Origin: Burkholderia sp. Bp9143
GTDB taxonomy: Bacteria > Pseudomonadota > Gammaproteobacteria > Burkholderiales > Burkholderiaceae
DNA length: 35,247 nucleotides
Assembly: GCF_003853645.1 (NCBI RefSeq)
Contig: NZ_QTPO01000073.1
Coordinates: forward strand, 1 to 35,247
Direction: 5' to 3'
The position numbers and the translations under genes are program-made. The stretch's first letter is position 1. Every line of letters starts with the position of its first letter. The notes below the pieces were generated by a model. It was not told the origin of the DNA, searched no databases, and worked only from the letters and a program-made list of their open reading frames with translations. Of this stretch, positions 7,373 to 15,579 are shown in pieces.

Positions 7373-8092
7373 ATGCCTGATTACATCCACTACGCGGTCG
7401 TCGGTGCGTTCGTGCTCCTCGCGGTGCTGTCGGCGCTCAGTTGGACGCTGATCGTCGCCAAGGCGCTGCTGTACACGCGCGTCACGCTCGGCAACCGCCG
7501 CTTTGCCGCTCGCCGCGGCGAGCGCGCCGCACTGTCGATGCCGCCGGACGACGATGCTGCCGTCAGCCTGAACGCGCGGCTGCAACGCGCCGTATGCGTC
7601 GCGTTGCGCGATCTCGAGGCGCCCGAGCCGGGCGCGCCGGCCACGCTGGTCGCGTGGGATCGCCGCGACCTGCTCGAACGTACGCTCGCGCGCGAGATCC
7701 GGCGCGAGCAGCGGCCGCTCGAGCGCGGGCTCACGACGCTCGCGTCGATCGCGAACGTCGCGCCGTTCGTCGGGCTGTTCGGCACCGTGTTCGGCATCGT
7801 CCACACGTTGCAGGCGATGACGGCGTCGGCCACGAACGGCATCGACGCGATCGCGGGGCCGATCGGCCAGGCGCTGGTCGCGACCGGGATCGGCATCGGC
7901 GTCGCGATTCCGGCGGTGCTGGCGTACAACCTGTTCCTGCGGCGGCTCAAGACCGTGACGGCCGGGCTCGACGAGTTCGGGCAGGACCTGATCGCGCTGG
8001 CCGAACAGCGGCGGTTCCGGATCGACACGCCGGTGCATGCCGCGCTATCGGCAGCAAGCAACGCGGGCGGCGTGCGTCGGGCGGCCGTATGA
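7373..8092 (+). CDS. exbB: ExbB/TolQ-family proton channel protein
   Basis: A 239-residue MotA/TolQ/ExbB family inner-membrane protein. It has an N-terminal membrane helix (YAVVGAFVLLAVLSALSWTL), a long cytoplasmic segment, and two C-terminal helices. The conserved stretches are ASIANVAPFVGLFGTVFGIV and a following GPIGQALVATGIGIGVAIPA. With ExbD it forms the proton-driven motor that energises TonB. AGGGAA lies about ten bases before the ATG. It overlaps exbD by four bases (ATGA), which points to translational coupling. Confidence 0.93.
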   Translation: MPDYIHYAVVGAFVLLAVLSALSWTLIVAKALLYTRVTLGNRRFAARRGERAALSMPPDDDAAVSLNARLQRAVCVALRDLEAPEPGAPATLVAWDRRDLLERTLAREIRREQRPLERGLTTLASIANVAPFVGLFGTVFGIVHTLQAMTASATNGIDAIAGPIGQALVATGIGIGVAIPAVLAYNLFLRRLKTVTAGLDEFGQDLIALAEQRRFRIDTPVHAALSAASNAGGVRRAAV

Positions 8093-8517
8093 AGACGGAT
8101 GACCGCGACGCCTATGCGGGCGAACCGCTCGGGGAGATCAACGTAACGCCGCTCGTGGATGTCGTCCTCGTGTTGCTGGTGATCTTCATGGTTGCCGCGC
8201 CGCTGATGACGCATGCGATCCGCGTCGACCTGCCGAAGGCCGCCGCGCCGGCGCGCGACACGCGTGCATCGGCCGTCACCGTGACCGTCGACGCGCACGG
8301 CGCGGTCCACGTCGACGGCACGCCGACCATGCCGGGCGAGGTTGAAACCGTGCTGGCACGCCGTGTTGCGCACGACCCGCAGACGAGCGTCAGCCTGCAC
8401 GCGGACCGCAACGAGTCGTTCGGCACCGTGGCCGGCGTCATCGCGTCGATCGGACGCGCGCGTGTCGCGCATGTCGCGATCGCGACGGCGGACGGTGATG
8501 CCGGTACGGCGCCGTGA
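8089..8517 (+). CDS. exbD: ExbD/TolR-family biopolymer transport protein
   Basis: A 142-residue partner of ExbB with one membrane helix near residues 22-42. The family motif EINVTPLVDVVLVLLVIFMV contains the in-membrane Asp that carries protons. The periplasmic domain follows, including the usual late segment VAGVIASIGRARVAHVAIAT. It begins inside the exbB stop codon and is followed by the receptor gene after about 90 bases. Confidence 0.93.
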   Translation: MKTDDRDAYAGEPLGEINVTPLVDVVLVLLVIFMVAAPLMTHAIRVDLPKAAAPARDTRASAVTVTVDAHGAVHVDGTPTMPGEVETVLARRVAHDPQTSVSLHADRNESFGTVAGVIASIGRARVAHVAIATADGDAGTAP

Positions 8518-8605
8518 AGCGATCGACGTCAGCGGTGATGGCAATCCATGAATCGCTATGTACAACGATATAACGGTGCCGAGACAAGAAAGAGGAGACG
8601 TGGAG

Positions 8606-10906
8606 ATGAAGGAAACCGAAGGGGCCAGGCGCCGCTTCGTCGCTCGGCGCGCGGGCGCCGCGCTGTGCTTCGGCAGCATGCTCGGTGGCTGGCTGACGCA
8701 CGCGTCGGCGCAGGGCGAACCGGCCGGCAACGTCGATGCGTCGACGCTCGCACCGATCGTCGTCGTCGGCACGACGCCCCTGCTCGGGATCGGTACGCCG
8801 CTGTCGCGCGTGCCGGCCAACGTCCAGACGATTCGCGGCGAGGACATCGCACGACAGCACGACAGCGTGTTGACCGACTACTTCGAGAAGAACGTCTCGA
8901 GCGTCGACATCAGCGAGGCACAGGGCAACCCGTACCAGACGGACGTGAACTACCGCGGCTTCACGGCGTCGCCGGTCGTCGGCACGCCGCAGGGGCTGTC
9001 GGTGTTCGTCGACGGCGTGCGCGTCAACGAGCCGTTCGGCGACGTCGTGAACTGGGATCTCATCCCGCAGGCGGCGATCGACACGATGCAGCTGATCCCC
9101 GGCTCGAATCCGACCTACGGGCTCAACACGCTGGGCGGCGCGCTCGCGATCACGACGAAGAACGGCAAGACGAGCCCGGGCGGCGCCGCGCAGGTGTCGG
9201 TCGGCACGTGGGGGCGCAAGACCGCGCAGATCGAGCAGGGCGGACGCATCGGCAGCCACCTCGACTACTACGTGACGGGCAACGTCGCGAACGACAACGG
9301 CTGGGCCGATCACAACGCGAGCCGCGTGCGGCAGGGGTTCGGCAAGCTGCGCTACACGGACGCCGATACGACGCTGTCGATCTCGGCCGGCGGCGCGGAC
9401 AATGCGCTGCAAGGCTCGCAGACGATTCCGCGCTCGTTTCTCGACCATCGCGCGCAGGCCTATACCTATCCCGACCTGAATCGCAACAGCGCCGCATACG
9501 TTACCGTGTCGGGCGACCATTCGTTCAACGATCACGTGCAGCTCAGCGGCAACTTCTATTACCGGCACTACCGCAACACCAACATCAGCAGCAACGTGAA
9601 CGACGATTTCGGCAGCGTCGACGGCAGCGGTGCCACCGACACCGTGCAGGCGACCAACGACCGGTCGGTGATCACGACCGACAGCTACGGCGCGAACCTG
9701 CAACTGACGCTGCTCGGCAAGCTGGCCGGCATGGAGAATCAGTTCGTCGTGGGCGCGTCCGCCGACCTCGCGAATTCGGCGTTCAATCAGTCGTCGCAGG
9801 ATGCGATGTTCACGGATACGCGCGCGACGATCGGCATCGGCGACTTCACGCAAAAGACGCACGCGAAGACGCGCAACGCGAACTACGGCGTCTATTTCGA
9901 CGACACGCTGGCGCTCACGCGGCAATGGTCGCTGACGCTGGCCGGGCGCTACAACGGGTCGCGGGCGGCGATCGAGGACGTGAGCGGCCTGCAACCGTTG
10001 CTCACCGCGCGTCATACGTTCTCGCGGTTCAATCCGGCCGTCGGCGTCACGTGGAATCCGGTGCCGGGCTTCACCGCGTATGCGACGTACAACGAGGGGA
10101 TGCGCTCGCCGACCGCGATCGAGCTCGCGTGCGCCGATCCGGCCGCGCCGTGCTCGTTGCCGAACGACTTTCTCGCCGATCCGGCGCTGAAGCCGGTGAT
10201 CGCGAAGACGATCGAGCTGGGCGCGCGCGGCCGGGTGGGGCAGGCGACGACGTGGAGCGCGGCCGTCTACGACACGACGCTCGACGACGACATCCAGTTC
10301 ATCAGCAGCAACGGCGGCGCGAGCACGCTCGGCTATTTCCAGAACGTCGGCAAGACGCGCCGGCAAGGCTTCGAACTCGCGGGCCGTACGCGGCTGGGGC
10401 CGGTCGGGATCGGCGTCAGCTACAGCTATGTCGACGCCACCTACCGCTCGACGTGGACCGAAAGCAGCGCGAGCAATTCGAGCGCCGATGCGCACGGCAA
10501 CATCGTCGTCCGCGCCGGCGACCGCATTCCCGGGATTCCGTCGAGCACCGTGAAACTGAGGCTCGACTATGCGGCGACGCCGAAGTGGAACGTCGGCACC
10601 AACATCACGTATCGCAGCGGTGTATTCGCGCGCGGCGACGAGAACAACCAGGACGCGAACGGCAAGGTGCCCGGCTACTTCCTCATCGACCTGGATACGA
10701 CATGGCAGGTCACGAAGCACCTGCAACTGTTCGCGTCGGTCACCAACCTGCTCGACAAGCGCTACGCGAGCTTCGGGATGATCGGCCGTAACTTCTTCAA
10801 TGGTCCGAATCATTCGTTCGACGGGCTCAACCCCGTCAACGAGCAGTTCGTCGGGCCGGGCGCACCGCGCGGCGCGTGGATCGGCGCGCGCTATGCGTGG
10901 GACTGA
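8606..10906 (+). CDS. TonB-dependent outer-membrane receptor, substrate unknown
   Basis: The product is 766 residues. A basic signal peptide ends near THASAQ, and a TonB-box-like segment (APIVVVGTT) follows. Next comes the plug domain with VFVDGVRVNEPFGD and GSNPTYGLNTLGGALAITTK, then the 22-strand barrel. The late barrel carries a KTIELGARG motif and, near the C-terminus, LFASVTNLLDKRYASFG. The start at 8606 is preceded by GGAGA; an upstream ATG at 8558 would break the signal peptide. The gene is the last of a four-gene operon with its own TonB motor, beside a lanthanide-type PQQ enzyme and pqq genes. A lanthanide-chelate receptor (as LutH or LanA in methylotrophs) or a PQQ receptor (as PqqU in E. 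coli) are the two context-based guesses. Sequence alone does not decide, and siderophore uptake is not excluded. Confidence 0.92.
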   Translation: MKETEGARRRFVARRAGAALCFGSMLGGWLTHASAQGEPAGNVDASTLAPIVVVGTTPLLGIGTPLSRVPANVQTIRGEDIARQHDSVLTDYFEKNVSSVDISEAQGNPYQTDVNYRGFTASPVVGTPQGLSVFVDGVRVNEPFGDVVNWDLIPQAAIDTMQLIPGSNPTYGLNTLGGALAITTKNGKTSPGGAAQVSVGTWGRKTAQIEQGGRIGSHLDYYVTGNVANDNGWADHNASRVRQGFGKLRYTDADTTLSISAGGADNALQGSQTIPRSFLDHRAQAYTYPDLNRNSAAYVTVSGDHSFNDHVQLSGNFYYRHYRNTNISSNVNDDFGSVDGSGATDTVQATNDRSVITTDSYGANLQLTLLGKLAGMENQFVVGASADLANSAFNQSSQDAMFTDTRATIGIGDFTQKTHAKTRNANYGVYFDDTLALTRQWSLTLAGRYNGSRAAIEDVSGLQPLLTARHTFSRFNPAVGVTWNPVPGFTAYATYNEGMRSPTAIELACADPAAPCSLPNDFLADPALKPVIAKTIELGARGRVGQATTWSAAVYDTTLDDDIQFISSNGGASTLGYFQNVGKTRRQGFELAGRTRLGPVGIGVSYSYVDATYRSTWTESSASNSSADAHGNIVVRAGDRIPGIPSSTVKLRLDYAATPKWNVGTNITYRSGVFARGDENNQDANGKVPGYFLIDLDTTWQVTKHLQLFASVTNLLDKRYASFGMIGRNFFNGPNHSFDGLNPVNEQFVGPGAPRGAWIGARYAWD

Positions 10907-11883
10907 GCGGGCGACCCTGCGGGCGGCGGCGCGTCTGCCGTGACGATCAGCATCTCGCGCACCGCACGTGCGACGCCACGTGCGAGCGCATCGTCGCTCG
11001 CGAGATGTCCGGCCGGCACGCGCTCGACGATGGCGGCCGGCACCGCGCGCGCGAGTCGATCCACGTTGTCGACCGGGCACACGCGGTCGCGCGTGCCGTG
11101 CACGGCATGCAACGGCACGCCGGCTTGCGCGGCCTGTCGCGCCAGCGCCAGCAACCGGCGCTCGCCGAGCCAGCAATTGCGTTGCAGGTAGTGCGCCTGG
11201 ATCCGGTATTTGTCGATCAGCCGGTCGATGGCGGGTTGCGTCGGCCGCGTGCCGCGCGCCGGCCGACCGGTCAGGATCGCGTCTTCATACGCATTCCATG
11301 CAAGCGCGATCGCGCGCTGCCGTGCCGCGCCGGCGCCCGGCTTGAGGCGCCGCGCGCAGCAGGCGATCAGGCGATCGGCGCGCGCGGTGCCGGCGGCGGC
11401 CGTCAGGCGCCGCCAGGCCCGCGGCGCCCGCGCGCGTGCACCGACGAACAGGCCGCGCACTTCACGCGACGACGTGAGGAACAACCCGCGCAGCACGACG
11501 CCGGTGACGCACGACGGATGCTGTCCCGCGTAGGCGAGCGCGAGCGCCGCACCCCACGACCCGCCGACGACACCCCAGCGTGCGATGCCGAGCTGTACGC
11601 GCAGCGCGTCGAGATCGCCGATCAGCCGCATCGTGTTGTTGTGACGCAGGCCGCCGCGCGGCGTCGATGCACCCGCGCCGCGCTGGTCGACCAGCACGAC
11701 GCGCGTGAGCGTCAGGTCGAACAGGCGCAGCACCGCCGGCCGGCTGCCGCTGCCGGGCCCGCCGTGCAGCACGACGACGGGCTGGCCGAGCGGATTGCCG
11801 GCTTCCGTCCACGCGATTCGGCATGCGTCGCGGGACAGGGCTGGCCGGGGGACGGAAGCGGAACGGAGCAGTCGGTGCGTCAT
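10891..11883 (-). CDS. Alpha/beta hydrolase of the prolyl aminopeptidase (S33) type
   Basis: A 330-residue cytoplasmic-looking hydrolase, since no signal peptide is seen. It shows the oxyanion motif HGGPGSG near residue 40, the DQRGAGAS motif, and the nucleophile elbow GGSWGAALALAYAGQHP with Ser. A late Asp (HGTRDRVCP) and His (AGHLASDD) complete a Ser-Asp-His triad. Members remove N-terminal proline from peptides. The start at 11883 (MTHRLLRS) fits the family N-terminus better than the in-frame ATG at 11934. The 3' end overlaps the receptor gene by 16 bases, tail to tail. It lies among PQQ genes that lack pqqF, so a role in peptide turnover around PqqA is conceivable but not shown; exact substrate specificity is uncertain. 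Confidence 0.8.
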   Translation of the reverse strand: MTHRLLRSASVPRPALSRDACRIAWTEAGNPLGQPVVVLHGGPGSGSRPAVLRLFDLTLTRVVLVDQRGAGASTPRGGLRHNNTMRLIGDLDALRVQLGIARWGVVGGSWGAALALAYAGQHPSCVTGVVLRGLFLTSSREVRGLFVGARARAPRAWRRLTAAAGTARADRLIACCARRLKPGAGAARQRAIALAWNAYEDAILTGRPARGTRPTQPAIDRLIDKYRIQAHYLQRNCWLGERRLLALARQAAQAGVPLHAVHGTRDRVCPVDNVDRLARAVPAAIVERVPAGHLASDDALARGVARAVREMLIVTADAPPPAGSPAQSHA

Positions 11884-12144
11884 GTCGTCGAGGGTAGCGG
11901 GAGCGGGGTAACGGCCGGGTGCCGCGGTAATCACGAACGGAGCGGGGCTTGATCCACATCAAAGCCAGAATCGCGCCAGCGACCACGATCGGGATCCACC
12001 GGGTCGCGGCGGGGCGGGCGGAATCACGATACTCCTTCCGCAGTCGTCGTCGCTTCGCAAGCGCTCGACCGTTTCTTGCATTTTGCTTTCGGTCGGCGCC
12101 GGTGCAACGATGCGCGGCAATTGGCGCGAGCGTTGCCGGCAGTG

Positions 12145-12160
12145 TGGCCCGAAGTTTGCT
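12145..12160 (+). promoter_or_regulatory. Candidate sigma-54 promoter of the activator gene
   Basis: The site reads TGGCCCG-AAGT-TTGCT, 10 of 11 fixed consensus positions with correct spacing. The predicted transcript start is near 12171 and the gene start is at 12213. I see no clear activator palindrome nearby. Autoregulation is therefore only suggested. Confidence 0.5.
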
Positions 12161-12212
12161 TGATCCAGCACAAAGAGTCCGGCACTGACCGGAAGGATCC
12201 CCGGAGGAGACA

Positions 12213-14222
12213 ATGCGCGATGACGTTCATCCGACGGCCAACGCACGGGCCACGCATGCGCCCGGCTGGCCGGCGCCGACGATCCAGAAGTCCCATGAGC
12301 GGTCCGAGACATTCGGCCTGCAGGCGTCGGCACGTCCCGACTACGACCTGCTGTCCGGCACTGCGCTGGCGCTCAAGCGCGAGCAGAACCGCGTGCTGTG
12401 CGTGCATGCGATGCCCGTGATGGAGACGCTGCACGAGCAGATCGTCAATACGCAGAGCATGATCGTGCTGACCGATGCGGAAGGGCTGATCCTGCATTCG
12501 ATCGGCGACGACGACTTCCTGCGGCGCGCGGAACGGGTCGCGCTGCGCCCGGGCGCGAACTGGGCGGAGAGCCGGCAGGGCACCAACGCGATCGGCACCG
12601 CGCTCGCGGAGCTGTGTCCGATGGTCGTCCACGGCGACCAGCACTTCCTGGCCGCGAACCATTTCCTGACATGCTCGAGCGTGCCGATTCTCGATCCGTA
12701 CGGCGACGCGATCGGCGTGCTCGACGTGACGGGCGACCACCGCAGCTATCACCAGCACACGATGGCGCTCGCGAAGATGTCGGTGCAGATGATCGAGAAC
12801 CACCTGTTCACGACGACCTTCCAGGAGACGCTGCAGGTGTCGTTCCACGGCCGCCCCGAATTTCTCGGCACCTTGATGGAGGGGATCGTCGCGTTCACCG
12901 CGGACGGCCGCTTCCTGTCGGCCAACCGCAGCGCGCAGTTCCAGCTCGGGATGCCGCTCGCGGCGCTGCGTGCGCATACGCTCGCGTCGCTGTTCGACGT
13001 GACGAGCGCGCAGCTGATCGACCGGATGCGCGCGAGCACCGAGCCGCACGTGTCGCTGAACCTCGGCAACGGCGCGGTGGTCTGCGCGCGCGTGCAGTTC
13101 CGGCGCGCGTTGCGGGCCGAGGGCAGCCGGCCCGCCGAAGTGCACGACGGCGCAGCACCGGCCGCGCGACCGCCTGCCGCGCAGGGCGCGGCGAGCCTGT
13201 CGCGGCTCAGCTATCTCGACACCGGCGATCCGCAGGTCGCGGCGGTGATCGCGAAGGTCCGCAAGGTGATCGGCAAGGACATTCCGGTGCTGATCACCGG
13301 CGAGACCGGAACCGGCAAGGAACTGCTCGCGCAGGCGATCCACAACGACTCGCCGCGCCGCGACGGGCCGTTCGTCGCGGTCAACTGCGCGTCGATTCCG
13401 GAGACGCTGATCGAGTCCGAGCTGTTCGGCTATGAGGAGGGCGCGTTTACCGGCGCACGCCGCAAGGGCGCGACCGGCAAGCTGCTGCAGGCCAACGGCG
13501 GCACGCTGTTTCTCGACGAAATCGGCGACATGCCGTATCCGCTGCAGGTGCGGCTGCTGCGCGTGCTGCAGGAGCGCGTCGTCAATCCGCTCGGCTCGAC
13601 GAAGGCGATCGGCGTCGACATCGCGATCATCTGCGCGACGCACCGCGACCTGCGCGACATGATCGCGCAGAACCGCTTTCGCGAGGACCTCTACTACCGG
13701 CTCAACGGCCTCGTCGTGCGCCTGCCGCCGCTGCGCGACCGCACGGACCTCGCGGTGGTCGTCCAGAAGATGCTGCAGCGGGAGACGCTGTCGGGGCCCG
13801 GACGCCGGCCGTTGAGCGTCGCGCCCGACGTGATGGCGCTGTTCGAGCGCTGCGCGTGGCCGGGCAACTTCCGGCAGCTCGCGAACCTGCTGCGGACGGC
13901 GGCCGCGATGGTCGACGACGACTGCGAGATCCGCTGCGAGCATTTGCCGGACGATTTCTTCGACGACGTGCGGCGCGACGGCGGACCGGCCGCGCAGGGC
14001 GCCTGTGCGCCGCCGCCGCTCGCATCGGAAGCACCCGCGTTCGCGACCGCGGCCGGCGATGCGCGGCTGCAGGACGTGGCCGCATCCGCGATCGCGGCCG
14101 CGCTCGCGCGTCACGGCGGCAACGTGTCCGCCGCCGCACGTGCGCTCGGCGTGTCGCGCAACACGATCTACCGCAAGATGCCGGCCGCCGGGCCGGATGC
14201 GCTGGAGCCGGACGAACCCTGA
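12213..14222 (+). CDS. Sigma-54-dependent activator, AcoR type (GAF-PAS-AAA+-Fis)
   Basis: The 669-residue regulator has an N-terminal GAF domain (about 60-200, with the AcoR-type NAIGTALAEL stretch) and a PAS-like segment (about 215-290). The AAA+ domain has Walker A GETGTGKE at 363-370, the sigma-54-contacting GAFTGA at 410-415, and Walker B TLFLDEIGD near 431-439. A C-terminal Fis-type helix-turn-helix (NVSAAARALGVSRNTIYRKM) ends the protein. AcoR-type activators respond to small metabolites such as acetoin, acetaldehyde or alcohols. A strong GGAGGAG ribosome site precedes the ATG. It lies directly upstream of pqqA, and sigma-54 promoters precede acs, the dehydrogenase operon, the tonB operon, pqqA and itself. 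It is therefore the obvious candidate activator for all of them. The effector cannot be read from sequence. Confidence 0.93.
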   Translation: MRDDVHPTANARATHAPGWPAPTIQKSHERSETFGLQASARPDYDLLSGTALALKREQNRVLCVHAMPVMETLHEQIVNTQSMIVLTDAEGLILHSIGDDDFLRRAERVALRPGANWAESRQGTNAIGTALAELCPMVVHGDQHFLAANHFLTCSSVPILDPYGDAIGVLDVTGDHRSYHQHTMALAKMSVQMIENHLFTTTFQETLQVSFHGRPEFLGTLMEGIVAFTADGRFLSANRSAQFQLGMPLAALRAHTLASLFDVTSAQLIDRMRASTEPHVSLNLGNGAVVCARVQFRRALRAEGSRPAEVHDGAAPAARPPAAQGAASLSRLSYLDTGDPQVAAVIAKVRKVIGKDIPVLITGETGTGKELLAQAIHNDSPRRDGPFVAVNCASIPETLIESELFGYEEGAFTGARRKGATGKLLQANGGTLFLDEIGDMPYPLQVRLLRVLQERVVNPLGSTKAIGVDIAIICATHRDLRDMIAQNRFREDLYYRLNGLVVRLPPLRDRTDLAVVVQKMLQRETLSGPGRRPLSVAPDVMALFERCAWPGNFRQLANLLRTAAAMVDDDCEIRCEHLPDDFFDDVRRDGGPAAQGACAPPPLASEAPAFATAAGDARLQDVAASAIAAALARHGGNVSAAARALGVSRNTIYRKMPAAGPDALEPDEP

Positions 14223-14235
14223 CGGACGCCGCGAC

Positions 14236-14291
14236 TGTCACACGGGTGTGTCAGGTTGCAACACCCGGTGTTCAGGGATTCAACACTTGTT
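14236..14291. promoter_or_regulatory. Cluster of palindromic activator sites upstream of pqqA
   Basis: Three overlapping symmetric elements follow the activator gene. An imperfect TGTCACAC-GG-GTGTGTCA occupies 14236-14253. AACACC-C-GGTGTT occupies 14260-14272. GTGTTC-N7-CAACAC occupies 14268-14286, differing at one base from the perfect palindrome upstream of acs. They lie about 145-200 bases before the pqqA -24 element, a usual enhancer distance. Confidence 0.6.
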
Positions 14292-14432
14292 CAACCGACC
14301 GCGCATGCCGTGAGCCTCTGCCACAAGGCTCGTGAAATATTGCCGTATGAAAATCGTAAGAATTCCGGTGTTGTAACCAACCGGCGGCTGCCGCATGTCT
14401 TCGCTCGCCGCTGCACGACGCAAATCCCGCCC

Positions 14433-14448
14433 CGGCACGCTCCTTGCT
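14433..14448 (+). promoter_or_regulatory. Sigma-54 promoter of pqqABCDE
   Basis: The site reads CGGCACG-CTCC-TTGCT, matching 10 of 11 fixed consensus positions, with GG at 14434-14435 and GC at 14446-14447. The predicted transcript start is near 14459, giving a leader of about 56 bases before pqqA. Confidence 0.7.
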
Positions 14449-14514
14449 GAATGGGTATCGGCCGCTCGATCGATGCGGTTTTTTCGACTCACCCACTCAA
14501 TCAGGAGACACATC

Positions 14515-14589
14515 ATGCAATGGACCACCCCGGCTTATACCGACCTGCGTTTCGGCTTCGAAATCACGATGTACATCGCCAACCGCTGA
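14515..14589 (+). CDS. pqqA: PQQ precursor peptide PqqA
   Basis: A 24-residue ribosomally made precursor, MQWTTPAYTDLRFGFEITMY followed by IANR. Glu16 and Tyr20, in the conserved E-x3-Y arrangement, are the residues that are cross-linked and become the PQQ skeleton. AGGAGA lies eight bases before the ATG. It is the first gene of the pqq operon, behind a sigma-54 promoter and followed by a strong hairpin that separates it from pqqB. Confidence 0.97.
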   Translation: MQWTTPAYTDLRFGFEITMYIANR

Positions 14590-14601
14590 TCGACGCGCGC
14601 A

Positions 14602-14638
14602 GTGCCGCCCGTGTCGACGGACACGATGCGGGCGGCAC
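14602..14638 (+). terminator. Intercistronic hairpin between pqqA and pqqB
   Basis: A perfect 10-bp stem pairs GTGCCGCCCG (14602-14611) with CGGGCGGCAC (14629-14638). A small inner TGTC/GACA helix sits in the loop. No T-tract follows, so it is more likely a partial terminator or an RNA-stabilising structure than a full stop. It would let pqqA message exceed pqqBCDE message. Confidence 0.6.
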
Positions 14639-14653
14639 CGGGAGCATACGCAG

Positions 14654-15577
14654 ATGAAGATCAAGATACTCGGCTCGGGCGCCGGCGGCGGACTGCCGCA
14701 ATGGAACTGCAACTGCGGCAACTGCCGTCGCGCGCGGGCCGGCACCGACGGCATCGTGCCGCGCACGCAATCGTCGATCGCGGTCAGCGGCGACGGCATC
14801 GACTGGGTGCTGGTGAACGCGTCGCCGGACATCCTCGCGCAGCTGCGCGCCGCCCCCGACCTGCAGCCGGCCCGCGCGATCCGCGACAGCGCGATCGTCG
14901 CCGTCGTGCTGTGCGACGCGCAGATCGATCACGTGACGGGCCTGTTGATGCTGCGCGAGCGCACGTCGCCGCTGCCGCTGTACGCGAGCGCGCCGGTGCT
15001 CGACGACCTGTCGACCGGGCTGCCGCTCGTGCCGCTGCTCGGCCACTACTGCGGCGTCGATGTCCACACGATCGCGCCGGGCGAGCCGTTCGCGATACCG
15101 GGCGCAGGCGGCATCCGCTTCACCGCCGTGCCGGTCGACAGCAAGCCGCCACCTTATTCGCCGCGCCGGGAGGCGAGCGCGCCGGGCGACAACATCGCAC
15201 TCCTGATCGAGGACACGACGAGCGGCCGGCAGGCGTTCTACGCGCCGGGGCTCGCCGACGTCGACGACGGCGTGCGCGCCGCGATGCGCGACGCCGATCT
15301 CGTGCTGGTGGACGGCACGTTCTGGACCGGCACGGAGATGATCGACCTCGGCCTGTCGTCGAAGCACGCGGCCGACATGGGGCACCTCGCGCAGCGCGGC
15401 GACGCGGCGCGGCCGGGGATGATCGACCGGCTTCGGCTGTTGCCGGCGCATACGCGCAAGGTCCTCACGCACATCAACAACACGAATCCGATTCTCGACC
15501 CTGGTTCCGCTCAACGTGCGCAGTTGCGCGAGCACGGCATCGAGGTAGCTCACGACGGCATGCAATTCGAGGTTTGA
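14654..15577 (+). CDS. pqqB: PqqB, metallo-beta-lactamase-fold protein of PQQ biosynthesis
   Basis: The 307-residue protein has the normal family length. It starts with MKIKILGSGAGGGLPQWNCN and continues with the CNCGNC cysteine cluster that binds a structural zinc. The metal-site segment CDAQIDHVTGLLMLRE near residue 95 replaces the classic HxHxDH motif, as is typical for PqqB. PqqB is thought to hydroxylate the cross-linked Glu-Tyr intermediate before the PqqC step. GGGAG precedes the ATG by about ten bases. pqqC begins two bases after its stop. Confidence 0.96.
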   Translation: MKIKILGSGAGGGLPQWNCNCGNCRRARAGTDGIVPRTQSSIAVSGDGIDWVLVNASPDILAQLRAAPDLQPARAIRDSAIVAVVLCDAQIDHVTGLLMLRERTSPLPLYASAPVLDDLSTGLPLVPLLGHYCGVDVHTIAPGEPFAIPGAGGIRFTAVPVDSKPPPYSPRREASAPGDNIALLIEDTTSGRQAFYAPGLADVDDGVRAAMRDADLVLVDGTFWTGTEMIDLGLSSKHAADMGHLAQRGDAARPGMIDRLRLLPAHTRKVLTHINNTNPILDPGSAQRAQLREHGIEVAHDGMQFEV

Positions 15578-15579
15578 CC

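Noticed and set aside
14444..14654. Extended N-termini for pqqA and pqqB
   Set aside because: Longer frames run upstream, but family lengths and good ribosome sites place the starts at 14515 and 14654.
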